In this document: positions 38,246-46,740 of the stretch, piece by piece
Position numbering within the stretch: the first letter of the stretch is position 1
Layout of the letters: each line of letters opens with the position of its first letter
Assembly: GCF_014174355.1 (NCBI RefSeq)
Contig: NZ_JABEQF010000002.1
Span: 343,018-407,017 of the forward strand
Reading direction: 5' to 3'
DNA: 64,000 nucleotides
Origin: Gluconacetobacter azotocaptans
GTDB lineage: Bacteria > Pseudomonadota > Alphaproteobacteria > Acetobacterales > Acetobacteraceae
Notes under the pieces: model-generated
Told to the model about the DNA's origin: nothing
Seen by the model: only the letters and a program-made list of their open reading frames with translations
The model's database searches: none
Translations under genes and position numbers: made by a program

Positions 38246-39595
38246 TCACTCGTCGTAGATGTCCATTAACGTGTCGCGCAGCGTCCCGCCGGAATATTCC
38301 TTGCGGAACCGCCCGCGTCGCTGAAGTTCTGGCACCAGGAAATCCACGATGCGGGCAAGGTCGCCGGGCATGACCATCGGATGGCCCAGCATGAAGCCGC
38401 CCCGGCTGCCGGTGGCCTCGAACGTTTCTTCCAGATAATCGGCGGCCTGCGCGGCGCTGCCGGCGAAGGTAGTGTCGTAGCTGGTGGCGCGGCGGACGCC
38501 ATATTCGAAGAATTCCTCGCGCGAGATCTCGGTTTCTGCACCCAGCTTGTGGGCCAGTGCGTGCACGAAGCCCACGGGCGTGGCCTGTGTCGCCGCGATC
38601 TCGGCATTCAGTTCGTCAAGGCGAAACCGCTGGGGAAGTTTCGAGAAATCATAGCCCGAATTGTGAGACAGATAGACGCCGGCGACCTCTTTCGGGATCA
38701 TGGTCAGAAGGCCCTCACGCTCGCGGACGGCTTCCTGCTCGGTTTCGGCCACGATCATCGGCTGTTGCCAGATGATTCCGACGCGTGCGGGGTCGCGCCC
38801 GGCCTGGCGCAGGGCGGCGTCGAAATCCTTGCGCTGTTGCACCTGCAAGGCCAGGGCCTTGTCTTCGCCGAACGCGACGTCGACGAAGCCGGCGGCCGCG
38901 CGGATCCCGCGCGGCGAGCCCCCGGCCTGTACCAGGATCGGCCGTCCCTGCGGCGAGGGCGGTGTATTGAGCGGGCCTTTGACCTGGAAGAACCGGCCGC
39001 GATGATTGATGGCGTGGATCTTCGCGGGGTCGCCGACCTGTCCCGTTTCGCGGTCCCAGATCATGGCGTCCGGCTCCACGCCATCCCACAGGGCGCGACA
39101 GACCTCGACGAACTCCTCCATCCGCTCGTAGCGGGTGTTGTGTTCGGCCAGGTCGTCGAACCCGAAATTCGCCGCATCCGCACGCCGCGTCGTCGTGACC
39201 AGATTGAGCGCCATGCGGCCGTCGCTGACATGGTCCAGCGCGTTCATCAGGCGCGCCAGATAATAGGGATGCATGAAGGTGGAGGAATAGGTCAGCCCGA
39301 ACCCGACATGCCGGGTCACGCGCGACATGGCCACCATCAGGGGATTCATGTCCTGGCGCGGCCAGGACACCCCCCAGCGCACGGCGTCGTCGGTCGACCC
39401 CTCCCAGGTGCTGGGCACGCCGGTGCCATCTCCCGAAAAGATCAGGTCCAGGCAGCCTCTTTCGGCAAGACGGGCGATGTCTTCATACATCCCGACATCG
39501 GGGAAACGGCGACCGACCCACGAGCCGGGCACCCGCCATCGCCCGTCCAGCGCAATGTAGGAGACGTCGAAACAGAGGTTCATCCGCTGTGCCAT
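38246..39595 (-). CDS. LLM-class FMN-dependent monooxygenase (NtaA/SnaA/DszA family)
   Basis: Flavin monooxygenase using reduced FMN from a partner reductase to oxidise a small organic molecule such as a sulfur or amine compound. The 449-residue protein shows family markers: RRFPDVGMYEDIARLAERGCLDLIF, SRVTRHVGFGLTYSSTFMHPYYLAR, NLVTTTRRADAANFG and RGIRAAAGFVDVAF. AGGA lies eight bases before the ATG at 39595 and the frame is open 33 bp further upstream. Substrate unknown. Stands alone; no flavin reductase gene is nearby. Confidence 0.88.
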   Translation of the reverse strand: MAQRMNLCFDVSYIALDGRWRVPGSWVGRRFPDVGMYEDIARLAERGCLDLIFSGDGTGVPSTWEGSTDDAVRWGVSWPRQDMNPLMVAMSRVTRHVGFGLTYSSTFMHPYYLARLMNALDHVSDGRMALNLVTTTRRADAANFGFDDLAEHNTRYERMEEFVEVCRALWDGVEPDAMIWDRETGQVGDPAKIHAINHRGRFFQVKGPLNTPPSPQGRPILVQAGGSPRGIRAAAGFVDVAFGEDKALALQVQQRKDFDAALRQAGRDPARVGIIWQQPMIVAETEQEAVREREGLLTMIPKEVAGVYLSHNSGYDFSKLPQRFRLDELNAEIAATQATPVGFVHALAHKLGAETEISREEFFEYGVRRATSYDTTFAGSAAQAADYLEETFEATGSRGGFMLGHPMVMPGDLARIVDFLVPELQRRGRFRKEYSGGTLRDTLMDIYDE

Positions 39596-39707
39596 GGATG
39601 TCCTGCACTCCTGCCGGCCGGGGGACACGGGGCAAGATCGTTGCCCCAGTGAACCGAAGCCTTCCGCAGGGTCGCGCCCTTGTCAAGCAGGCGCGGCGGA
39701 TGTGCCT

Positions 39708-39726
39708 GGGGGCGTTGCCCGCCCCC
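39708..39726 (-). terminator. Hairpin after the aminotransferase gene
   Basis: GGGGGCG-TTGCC-CGCCCCC, a seven-pair GC stem starting 8 bp beyond the minus-strand gene end. There is no T-run, which is common in GC-rich genomes. Confidence 0.45.
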
Positions 39727-39733
39727 GTGCGGG

Positions 39734-41011
39734 TCAGGCCGCCAGCGCCTGCTCGATGATCGCCAGCCCCTCGTCGATCTGGCTGTCGGCGGCGGTCAGC
39801 GGCACCAGGATGCGGATGGTTTCGCCATGGACGCCGCAGGACAGCAGGATCAGGCCCAGTTCCGCCGCGCGGGCGCACACGGCCGCCGCCCCGCCGCGAC
39901 GCACGGCCGCACCGTCGCGATGTTCCAGGATGTCGAAGCCGATCATGGCGCCCGGACCGCGCGGCGCGCCGAAGGGCAACAGGTCGGTACGGCCGCGCAG
40001 GGCCTCCAGCCGGGCGCGGATGCGCGCGCCGATGGCATTGGCGCGCTCCACCAGCCCTTCTTCCTCGATCACGTCCAGGACCGCCAGCGCCGCCGCACAG
40101 GCGATGGGCGCGCCGGCATAGGTGCCGCCCAGGCCGCCCGGCCCGACCGCATCCATCAGGTCGGCCCGGCCGATGACGCCCGACAGCGGAAAGCCGCCGC
40201 CCAGCGACTTGGCGACGCAGACCAGGTCCGGCGCCACGCCCGACAGGGCGATGCCGAACAGGCTGCCGGTGCGGGCGAAGCCGGTCTGTACCTCGTCGGC
40301 GATCAGGACGATGCCGTGCGTGTCGCACACGTCCCGCAGGGCCTGCAGCAGGCCGGTCGGGGCGACGCGGAACCCGCCTTCGCCCTGGACCGGCTCGATG
40401 ATGATGGCCGCGACGCGGCTGGGGTCGAGGTCGGCCGCGAACAGGAAGCCCAGGGCCTTCAGACTGTCATCCACCGACACGTCCCCGGCGGGGAAGGGCA
40501 CGTGATACACGTCGGGCGGCAGGCTGCCGAACGGCGTCTTGTACGGGTTGACCTTCCCCGTCATGGCCGATGCCAGCAGCGTGCGGCCGTGGAACCCGCC
40601 GGTGAAGGCGATGACCCCGTTGCGGCCGGTCGCGGCCCGGGCGATCTTGACCGCGTTTTCGGTGGCCTCGGCGCCCGTCGAGAACAGGATGGTCTTGGCC
40701 GGTCCGGGGAAGGGCGCCAACGCGTTCAGGCGCTCGGCCAGCGCGATATAGGACTCGTACGGCGCGACCTGGAATGCCGTATGAGTGAACAGGTCGAGCT
40801 GCCGGCGGACGGCCTCCATCACCTTGGGATGGCGGTGGCCGACATTCAGCACCGCGATGCCGCCGGCGAAATCGATGTAGCGACGGCCTTCGACATCCCA
40901 CAGCTCGGCATTCTCGGCGCGGGCCGCGTGGATGGTGGTGGCCGACCCCACGCCGCGCGGAACCGCGTTCATGCGCCGGGTCTGAAGGGCGGAATTGGTG
41001 GTCGGTGGCAT
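39734..41011 (-). CDS. gabT: 4-aminobutyrate-type class III aminotransferase
   Basis: PLP enzyme of 425 residues that moves the amino group of an omega-amino acid such as 4-aminobutyrate to 2-oxoglutarate. Seen are the N-terminal RRYIDFAGGIAVLNVGHRHPKV, the cofactor motif VLIADEVQTGFARTG and the Schiff-base lysine in VCVAKSLGGGFPLSGV, then GLGGTYAGAPIACAAAL. The wording fits GabT more than ornithine or acetylornithine enzymes, though close relatives (5-aminovalerate, beta-alanine) cannot be excluded. No succinate-semialdehyde dehydrogenase lies next to it. The 220-bp gap to the divergent antiporter contains a TATAAA (minus) without a convincing -35. Confidence 0.88.
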   Translation of the reverse strand: MPPTTNSALQTRRMNAVPRGVGSATTIHAARAENAELWDVEGRRYIDFAGGIAVLNVGHRHPKVMEAVRRQLDLFTHTAFQVAPYESYIALAERLNALAPFPGPAKTILFSTGAEATENAVKIARAATGRNGVIAFTGGFHGRTLLASAMTGKVNPYKTPFGSLPPDVYHVPFPAGDVSVDDSLKALGFLFAADLDPSRVAAIIIEPVQGEGGFRVAPTGLLQALRDVCDTHGIVLIADEVQTGFARTGSLFGIALSGVAPDLVCVAKSLGGGFPLSGVIGRADLMDAVGPGGLGGTYAGAPIACAAALAVLDVIEEEGLVERANAIGARIRARLEALRGRTDLLPFGAPRGPGAMIGFDILEHRDGAAVRRGGAAAVCARAAELGLILLSCGVHGETIRILVPLTAADSQIDEGLAIIEQALAA

Positions 41012-41231
41012 GTCGTCGGTCCTCGGGATGCGCGCGGGTCTGCGCTTTCGGGTTTATATTGCCGATGTGCGCCGGGCGAGGGAGACGCCTTGTCGGTCGC
41101 TCCTGGTGACGGAAAGTCACCAGCTGGGCCGTGCGCCGTTTCCGGCCCCGCTGGTCAGATCTGGCCGGGCCGGGCAGGATCGGCGGTCGGAGCATCCGCT
41201 CGCTCCGTCGCGGGGGTACCGAAGACCGGTT

Positions 41232-42902
41232 ATGCATGACGTTATCGTTGGTCTGATCCTGCTGTCCGTGGCAGCGGCCAGCAGCCTGTTCTCGCGCCTG
41301 CTGCCCCTTGCGGTTCCGTTGCCACTGATCCAGATCGCGCTGGGGGTGGCGGGGTCGGTTGCGGGCCTGCATGTCGCGCTGGATCCCGACATGTTCATGC
41401 TGCTGTTCATCCCGCCGCTGCTGTTCAGCGATGCGTTCCGGATGCCGACCCGCGAATTCGGGCAGTTGCGCGGCATCATCTTCGCGCTGGCCGTGCCGCT
41501 GGTGCTGGCGACCACCATCCTGTGCGGCTACGCCCTGCACTGGCTGATCCCCGTGCTGGGCCTGCCCCTGTGCTTCGCGCTGGCCGGCGTATTGTCGCCG
41601 ACCGACGCGGTGGCCGTGAGCGGCATGCTGGACGCCACGGTGCCGCGCCGCATCGTGCATGTGCTGGACGGCGAATCCCTGCTGAACGATGCCTCGGGCC
41701 TGGTGTGCTTCCGGTTCGCGGCGGCTGCGGCGGTGACGGGGGCGTTCTCGCTGCACGCGGCGTTGCTGACGTTCGGCCTGCTGGCGGTGGGGGGGATCGC
41801 GATCGGGATGGGGGTCTGCTACGTCGCGGCCCGGCTGGACCGGTTCCTGCTGCGGCGTGGCTACGACGATCCGCCGACGCAGATCACCTTCATGCTTCTG
41901 CTGCCGTTCGGGGCCTATCTGCTGGCGGAATCGGTGGGGTGTTCAGGCATCCTGGCCGTAGTGGCCGGCGGGATGACGGCCAAGCTGACCGGCGTGCTCC
42001 AGGAAACCCAGATCACCACCCGGCTGCAGGCGCGCACCGTGTGGAACATGGTGAATTTCATCTTCAACTCGATCATCTTCCTGCTGCTTGGCCTGCAATT
42101 GCCGGAATTGGCGGGCAACGGGATTGCGCTGGCGCGCGGGGCGGGGACCTCGCCATGGCTGCTGCTGCCGCTCATCGTCGGCATCCACCTGGCGATGTGC
42201 GTGCTGCGGTTCGGCGGGTTGTGGATCGTCCTGGTGCTGGACGCCCTGCGCGACCGGGCGCGTGGGGCGATGCGCTGGCCGTCGTTGCGGGCCGTTCTGG
42301 TCGGGACGGTTGCAGGCGTCCGGGGGGCGGTGACCCTGGCGGCGGTATTGTCGCTGCCTCAGGTAGGGGCGGGGTTTCCGTTCCGTGACCTGCTGGTGAC
42401 CCTGGCCACCGGGGTCATCCTCGTCTCGCTGCTGATGGCCAGCCTGCTGCTGCCGTGGCTGGTCGCGGGGCTGGACGGGGGGCAGGGCGACCCGCGGGGG
42501 CGCGAAGTCGACTGGGCGCGCCTGGTGCTGCTGCGCACGATCATCCGTGCGATGCGTGACGAACAGGCGGCCCTGACCGCGCGTGCCGGCACGCGCGACG
42601 AGGCGGCCGAAATGCGCGTCGAGATCATCGCCCGCCTGATGCAGGAATATGAAAACCGGCTGGGCCAGTTGCAGAAGGACGGCGACGGGCCGGCGACCGA
42701 GATGCAGATCCGCTCGATTCGCCGGATGCGGCTGGAACTGGCGCTGCGCCTGACCAACCTGCGCGCGTCGCGGGTCGAATTGCGGAACCTGCGGTCCGCC
42801 GATTACGTCAATGACGAAACCGAAACCCTGCTGTTGCAGGAAATGGATTACGAGGAGCAGGTCTATCGCAATCGGGCCCGGACGCTGCCGCGCGTGCCCT
42901 GA
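41232..42902 (+). CDS. Na+/H+ antiporter, CPA1 family
   Basis: Inner-membrane cation/proton exchanger with about twelve helices (residues 1-415) and a charged cytoplasmic tail (420-556), total 556 residues. The two signatures of CPA1 transport cores are visible: LSPTDAVAVSGML and the acidic DGESLLNDASGLV, whose Asp takes part in ion exchange. The tail is rich in Arg/Glu and likely coiled or regulatory. The frame is open upstream, but MHDVIVGLILLSVA is where hydrophobic homology begins. Ions (Na+, K+, Li+) are not readable. Confidence 0.9.
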   Translation: MHDVIVGLILLSVAAASSLFSRLLPLAVPLPLIQIALGVAGSVAGLHVALDPDMFMLLFIPPLLFSDAFRMPTREFGQLRGIIFALAVPLVLATTILCGYALHWLIPVLGLPLCFALAGVLSPTDAVAVSGMLDATVPRRIVHVLDGESLLNDASGLVCFRFAAAAAVTGAFSLHAALLTFGLLAVGGIAIGMGVCYVAARLDRFLLRRGYDDPPTQITFMLLLPFGAYLLAESVGCSGILAVVAGGMTAKLTGVLQETQITTRLQARTVWNMVNFIFNSIIFLLLGLQLPELAGNGIALARGAGTSPWLLLPLIVGIHLAMCVLRFGGLWIVLVLDALRDRARGAMRWPSLRAVLVGTVAGVRGAVTLAAVLSLPQVGAGFPFRDLLVTLATGVILVSLLMASLLLPWLVAGLDGGQGDPRGREVDWARLVLLRTIIRAMRDEQAALTARAGTRDEAAEMRVEIIARLMQEYENRLGQLQKDGDGPATEMQIRSIRRMRLELALRLTNLRASRVELRNLRSADYVNDETETLLLQEMDYEEQVYRNRARTLPRVP

Positions 42903-42907
42903 AGGCT

Positions 42908-42935
42908 ATCCGGGGCGGGCGACGCCGCCCCGGAT
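42908..42935. terminator. Two-way hairpin between convergent genes
   Basis: ATCCGGGGCGG-GCGACG-CCGCCCCGGAT forms a perfect eleven-pair stem with a six-base loop exactly between the antiporter stop and the stop of the opposing small gene. No T-run on either strand. Confidence 0.6.
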
Positions 42936-42940
42936 GGGGG

Positions 42941-43234
42941 TCAGATCGAGCGGTGACGCCGGGGCGACCCGAAGTCCTGGCGCGACCCCGGGCCCTGGCG
43001 CGGCCCGTCGGTCCGCTGCCCGCGCGGCGCATCCGCGTTCTTCAGCGCCGGTGCCGCGGCCAGTTCGGCTTCAAGCTGGCGGATGCGCTTCTGGACGCTT
43101 TCGCGCAGGGTGGGGGCGGTGTGCGACTTCATTGCCGCCAGGGTCTCGCGCAGGTCGCGCAACTGCTTCTGCTTTTCCGCCTGCGACCGCCGGATGGGTT
43201 GGTTGTCGGACATCTGGCCGTGAAATGCGCGCAT
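42941..43234 (-). CDS. Small charged coiled-coil protein, unknown
   Basis: Family not recognised. The frame gives 97 residues (90 if it starts at the second Met, MSDNQPIRR). An Arg/Lys/Glu-rich part (SQAEKQKQLRDLRETLAAMK and SVQKRIRQLEAELAA) has heptad-like spacing of leucines, then a basic, Gly/Arg/Asp-rich tail without structure. Neither start has a good ribosome site. A possible promoter stands upstream, and a hairpin ends the gene, which argues for a real gene. Its job cannot be told; nucleic-acid binding by the tail is conceivable. Confidence 0.55.
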   Translation of the reverse strand: MRAFHGQMSDNQPIRRSQAEKQKQLRDLRETLAAMKSHTAPTLRESVQKRIRQLEAELAAAPALKNADAPRGQRTDGPRQGPGSRQDFGSPRRHRSI

Positions 43235-43278
43235 GATGATGGTCCATGGTAGGAAGTGAAAAAAGAGCGGGTTTCCGG

Positions 43279-43305
43279 ACTATAGCGGGAACGCACCAGG
43301 ATCAA
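43279..43305 (-). promoter_or_regulatory. Possible promoter for the small coiled-coil gene
   Basis: On the minus strand TTGATC (43305-43300) and TATAGT (43284-43279) are 15 bases apart. The -10 is good; the spacing is short. Confidence 0.35.
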
Positions 43306-43375
43306 AAAGGGTACACGGCCCCCATGACCCAATCGGCCGCCGCGACGGGCGGGCCCGGCGCCGAACGACCGCAGG

Positions 43376-44446
43376 TCAGTCCGCGTTCTGTTTCAGAATG
43401 GCGTCCAGCGCATCCGTCACCATCCGGCATTCCTCGTCGGTGCCGACCGTGATGCGCAGCCATTCCGCGATCCTGGGCGTCCTGAAATGGCGCACGATGA
43501 TGGCCCGCTCCCGCAGGGCGGCGGCCAGTCGGACGGCGTCACGATCAGGATGGCGGGCGAATACGAAATTTGCCTGTGACGGCAGAACCTCGAACCCCAG
43601 TCCCCTCAGGCTGGATGTCAGCCCGTTGCGTGATTTTATGATCTTTCCCGTGGTCCGCGCAAGCCATTCCCGATCCTCGATCGCCGCGGTCGCCCCGACC
43701 TGGGCCAGAAGATCGAGCGGATAGGAATTGAAGCTGTCCTTCACCCGGTTCAGCCCCTCGATCAGGTGGGCCTGCCCGATCGCATACCCTACCCGCAGGC
43801 CCGCCAGCGCATGGGCTTTCGACAATGTGCGGACGACCAGCAGGTTGGGAAAATGCCGGATCAGCGGGATCGCGGTGTCGGCGCCGAAGTCGACATAGGC
43901 CTCGTCGACCACCACCACGCGGTCGGGATGGGCGCGCAGCAATGTCTCGATCCGGCCCAGCCCCAGCGCGATGCCGGTCGGCGCGTTCGGGTTCGGCAGC
44001 ACGATCCCGCCGCACGGGCGCAGATAATCCTCGACGTCGATCTGCATCGCCGCGTTCAGGGGCACGGGTTCGTGCGTGATGCCGTATAGGCTGCAATAGA
44101 CCGGGTAGAAACTGTAGGTGATGTCCGGCGTCAGCAACGGCTCGTCATGCTTCAGCAGCGCCTGGAAGCTGTGGGCCAGCACCTCGTCCGATCCGTTGCC
44201 GACGAAGATTTCGTCCATCGCCACACCATGGGCGGTGGCGATCGCGGCGCGCAGCCGCTCGGCGGTGGGGTCCGAATACAGGCGCAGCCGATCGCCGGTG
44301 GCCGCGCGAATCGCCTCCAGCGCCGCCGGCGGCGGGCCGTAGGGGGATTCGTTGGTGTTGAGCTTGATCTGCTTCGTCATCTGCGGCTGCTCGCCCGGCA
44401 CATAGGGCGTCAGGCTGTGGACGATCGGGCTCCAGAAGCGGCTCAT
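43376..44446 (-). CDS. hisC: Histidinol-phosphate aminotransferase
   Basis: PLP enzyme of histidine synthesis, turning imidazole-acetol phosphate plus glutamate into histidinol phosphate. The 356-residue protein starts at the [21 protein letters not shown] typical of HisC; the longer open frame upstream is low-complexity. Motifs: [13 protein letters not shown] (substrate-binding start), [17 protein letters not shown] and the Schiff-base lysine in [20 protein letters not shown]. Aromatic aminotransferase activity is possible for some HisC proteins. It stands apart from other his genes. Confidence 0.92.
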   Translation of the reverse strand: MSRFWSPIVHSLTPYVPGEQPQMTKQIKLNTNESPYGPPPAALEAIRAATGDRLRLYSDPTAERLRAAIATAHGVAMDEIFVGNGSDEVLAHSFQALLKHDEPLLTPDITYSFYPVYCSLYGITHEPVPLNAAMQIDVEDYLRPCGGIVLPNPNAPTGIALGLGRIETLLRAHPDRVVVVDEAYVDFGADTAIPLIRHFPNLLVVRTLSKAHALAGLRVGYAIGQAHLIEGLNRVKDSFNSYPLDLLAQVGATAAIEDREWLARTTGKIIKSRNGLTSSLRGLGFEVLPSQANFVFARHPDRDAVRLAAALRERAIIVRHFRTPRIAEWLRITVGTDEECRMVTDALDAILKQNAD

Positions 44447-44540
44447 GACAGGTTCCGTTGGCGGATGGGACGATAGGGGGCCGGACGTCGCGCGAAGGCG
44501 CCGACGGGTCGGATGGTCCGGCAGGCTTGCAGGCCGGCGT

Positions 44541-44560
44541 GCCCGGCCGGGAAGCCGGGC
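44541..44560 (-). terminator. GC hairpin after the ankyrin gene
   Basis: GCCCGGC-CGGGAA-GCCGGGC, a seven-pair stem just past the ankyrin stop on the minus strand; no T-run. Confidence 0.4.
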
Positions 44561-44568
44561 GCGCGCGG

Positions 44569-45177
44569 TCAATGTCGAGGGTGGGGGCCGTCCGCCCGTC
44601 CGCGCGGCGGCATCAGCGCCATGATCGCCGCCTGGCCCTGGCGTTCGGCCACCAGCCGCGCGCTGTTGCCCTCGCCGTCGCGGTGGTCGGGGTTGGCGCC
44701 GTGTTCCAGCAGGAAGGCGACGATCGGCGCGCGATTGAACATCGTGGCGAAGATCAGCGGCGTCCGTCCGACATGGTTGGGGGCGTCGATCGCCGCCCCG
44801 GCCGCGACCAGCTGGCGCGCGACGGCCAGGTCGCCCTTGAACGCCACGCCGGCCAGCGCCGTGGAACCCTTGCCGTCCTGCAGGTCGACGGTCGCGCGAT
44901 GCGCCAGCAGGCAGGCAACGGTTTCGGCATGGCTGTTGTAGGCGGCCAGGAGCAGGGCGGAATATCCCCGCGCATCGCGCAGGTCGGGGTCGATGCCGGC
45001 GGCGAGGAAGCTTTCGATCAGGTCGGTCTGGCCGTCGCGCGCGGCGTCCAGGAACAGGCCCGCGATCTCGGAGTCCGTGAAAACGGTGGCCGGGTCATGG
45101 CCCTGTTCCCCCGGGCCCTGTTCCCCCGGCAGGGGGGCGTCATTGGCGGTCGTGTCGGTCACGCTGGTCTCGCGCAT
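44569..45177 (-). CDS. Ankyrin-repeat protein
   Basis: A 202-residue protein with about four consecutive ankyrin repeats (residues about 35-165; repeat wording [63 protein letters not shown]), a scaffold for protein-protein contact. No signal sequence is seen. Small ankyrin proteins are common in Acetobacteraceae chromosomes; the partner is unknown. It lies upstream of hisC on the same strand with 122 bp between, so a link is not implied. Confidence 0.85.
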   Translation of the reverse strand: MRETSVTDTTANDAPLPGEQGPGEQGHDPATVFTDSEIAGLFLDAARDGQTDLIESFLAAGIDPDLRDARGYSALLLAAYNSHAETVACLLAHRATVDLQDGKGSTALAGVAFKGDLAVARQLVAAGAAIDAPNHVGRTPLIFATMFNRAPIVAFLLEHGANPDHRDGEGNSARLVAERQGQAAIMALMPPRGRADGPHPRH

Positions 45178-45242
45178 CGGGGGCCTCGGTGAAATTGGGG
45201 CGGACGATCCATCCTAGACCCTCATGGGCGGGGATGCGACCG

Positions 45243-46328
45243 TCAAGGCCGGACGACGGGAGGCAGGGGCGCGAAATCGCGGCATTCCCCATGGTTCAGG
45301 CTGGTGAATCGCTCCGGTTCCAGGCCCGCGGCGGCGCAGGCGACGGCCAGGCGACGCAGCGGCTCGTCGATCGGTTCGTCGGTCAGCCGGAATGTGCCGA
45401 AATGCATGCCCACCGCCCGCGCGGCGTCGAGGTCGAGCATCGCCTGCACCGATTCCTCGGGCGTGGTGTGGACGGCTTCCATCAGAACTCTGGGGTCGTA
45501 GGCGCCCACGGGCAACAGGGCGATGTCCGGCGCGCCCAGCCGGTCGCGGATCAGGCGCCAGTGTCGCCCGTGCCCGCTGTCCCCCGCGAAGAATACGCTC
45601 GGCGTGTCGCCCCGGGTCCGCGTATCGGCATGGATGGTGAAGCCGCCCCACAGCGCGCGATTGCGGTCGAAGGGCGTGCGGGCCGAGCCGTGCCGCGCGG
45701 GTGTGCAGGTGAACCGCGCCTGTCCCACCCCCGTTTCCTCCCACCAGTCCAGTTCGACGATCTCGCCCAGGCCGGCGCGGCCAAGTCCGGCCTTGCGCAG
45801 ATGCCGCGCATTGCCCGGCGGGGTGAGCACGACCGGTGCGTCCCGACGGCCGATTCGGGCCAGGCTGGGCAGGTCCAGATGGTCGTAATGGCAGTGCGAC
45901 ACCAGGACCACGTCGATCCGCGGCAGGTCGGCGATGGCGCGGCCCGGCGGGCGGACCCGGCGGGGTCCGGCCCACCGCACGGGCGAGCAGCGGTCGGAAA
46001 AGACCGGGTCGGTCAGCACCGTCAGGGTCGATCCGTCGTTGCAGGGCAGGCGCAGCAGAAACGTGCTGTGGCCGATGAAGGTGATCTGGGCGTGGCCGGG
46101 GGCGGGGTGGGCGTGCGGATCGCCTGCGGGGGCCGGGTTGTCCAGCCGCGCGGGCCAGCGCGCGATCCGGCGGCGACGGCCCCATTGCCACCGCAGGATC
46201 GACAGCGCGCGCGGGGCGTGCGGCCCGGTGGGGGGCGGTATGATCGCGGCCGGGTTGAAGAAACGGCGCCCGTCGCAATGGTCCGAAACCGGCAGGGTGG
46301 GCGAAACAGGCAGGGGGACAATCGGCAT
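45243..46328 (-). CDS. Metallo-beta-lactamase-fold hydrolase (UlaG/NAPE-PLD-like)
   Basis: Zinc-dependent hydrolase of 361 residues. The metal motif HCHYDHLDLPSL (HxHxDH), the earlier FIGHSTFLLRL and the later FFAGDSGHGRHW mark the group that includes NAPE-phospholipase D-like and RomA-like proteins. An N-terminal segment (FNPAAIIPPPTGPHAPRALSILRWQ) is also typical of these. The ATG at 46328 is chosen; the frame continues far upstream through non-coding-looking sequence. Substrate unknown; phosphodiester or lactone bonds are both possible. Confidence 0.83.
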   Translation of the reverse strand: MPIVPLPVSPTLPVSDHCDGRRFFNPAAIIPPPTGPHAPRALSILRWQWGRRRRIARWPARLDNPAPAGDPHAHPAPGHAQITFIGHSTFLLRLPCNDGSTLTVLTDPVFSDRCSPVRWAGPRRVRPPGRAIADLPRIDVVLVSHCHYDHLDLPSLARIGRRDAPVVLTPPGNARHLRKAGLGRAGLGEIVELDWWEETGVGQARFTCTPARHGSARTPFDRNRALWGGFTIHADTRTRGDTPSVFFAGDSGHGRHWRLIRDRLGAPDIALLPVGAYDPRVLMEAVHTTPEESVQAMLDLDAARAVGMHFGTFRLTDEPIDEPLRRLAVACAAAGLEPERFTSLNHGECRDFAPLPPVVRP

Positions 46329-46740
46329 CCGGGCGCTCCGCGCGGGGGAAGAACCAGTATGTCCCGTCGCGCCGATCGGGGCCAGAGCGGGGCGTAGTCG
46401 AGGACTCGTGATGAGCGGGGACTGGAATCCTGCCATCGGGGGGCGCTCTAATGCGGGCGAGGTTTTGAATCCGCCGGTGACTTGCTCCGCTGACTTGCCC
46501 CGACGGGGAGGTCGTGAGACTGTACGCGAAAGTGCATTCGGCCCGGGCGGCCAGGGTCGCCACCGGATGACAAAAAAATGACGATCAGGGGCCCGACACC
46601 GGGGCAGTCCTCTTCCCATGTCGGCGACGCGTCCCTGCTTGTGCGGGGGCACGGATCTTGCGGGGGTGTGGCCTGCCCGGATGTCGGCGGCCCGGATCGG
46701 ATGTACGAGACAGGGCAACCATAATGGAGAAAGCTGTTTA
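46329..46740. other. 412-bp divergent gap with no recognised element
   Basis: Lies between the start of the hydrolase gene and transketolase, so it must hold at least the promoter of the pentose phosphate operon. I see an A7 run near 46570 and a GGAGA ten bases before tkt, but no -35/-10 pair good enough to name. Confidence 0.4.

Noticed and set aside
43246..43452. Small plus-strand open frame overlapping the hisC end
   Set aside because: No ribosome site, low-complexity, overlaps hisC on the opposite strand.
46329..46740. Promoter for the tkt operon (TTGCCC/TGTACG and CATAAT candidates)
   Set aside because: Spacing of 20 bases in one and no -35 in the other; not strong enough to annotate.
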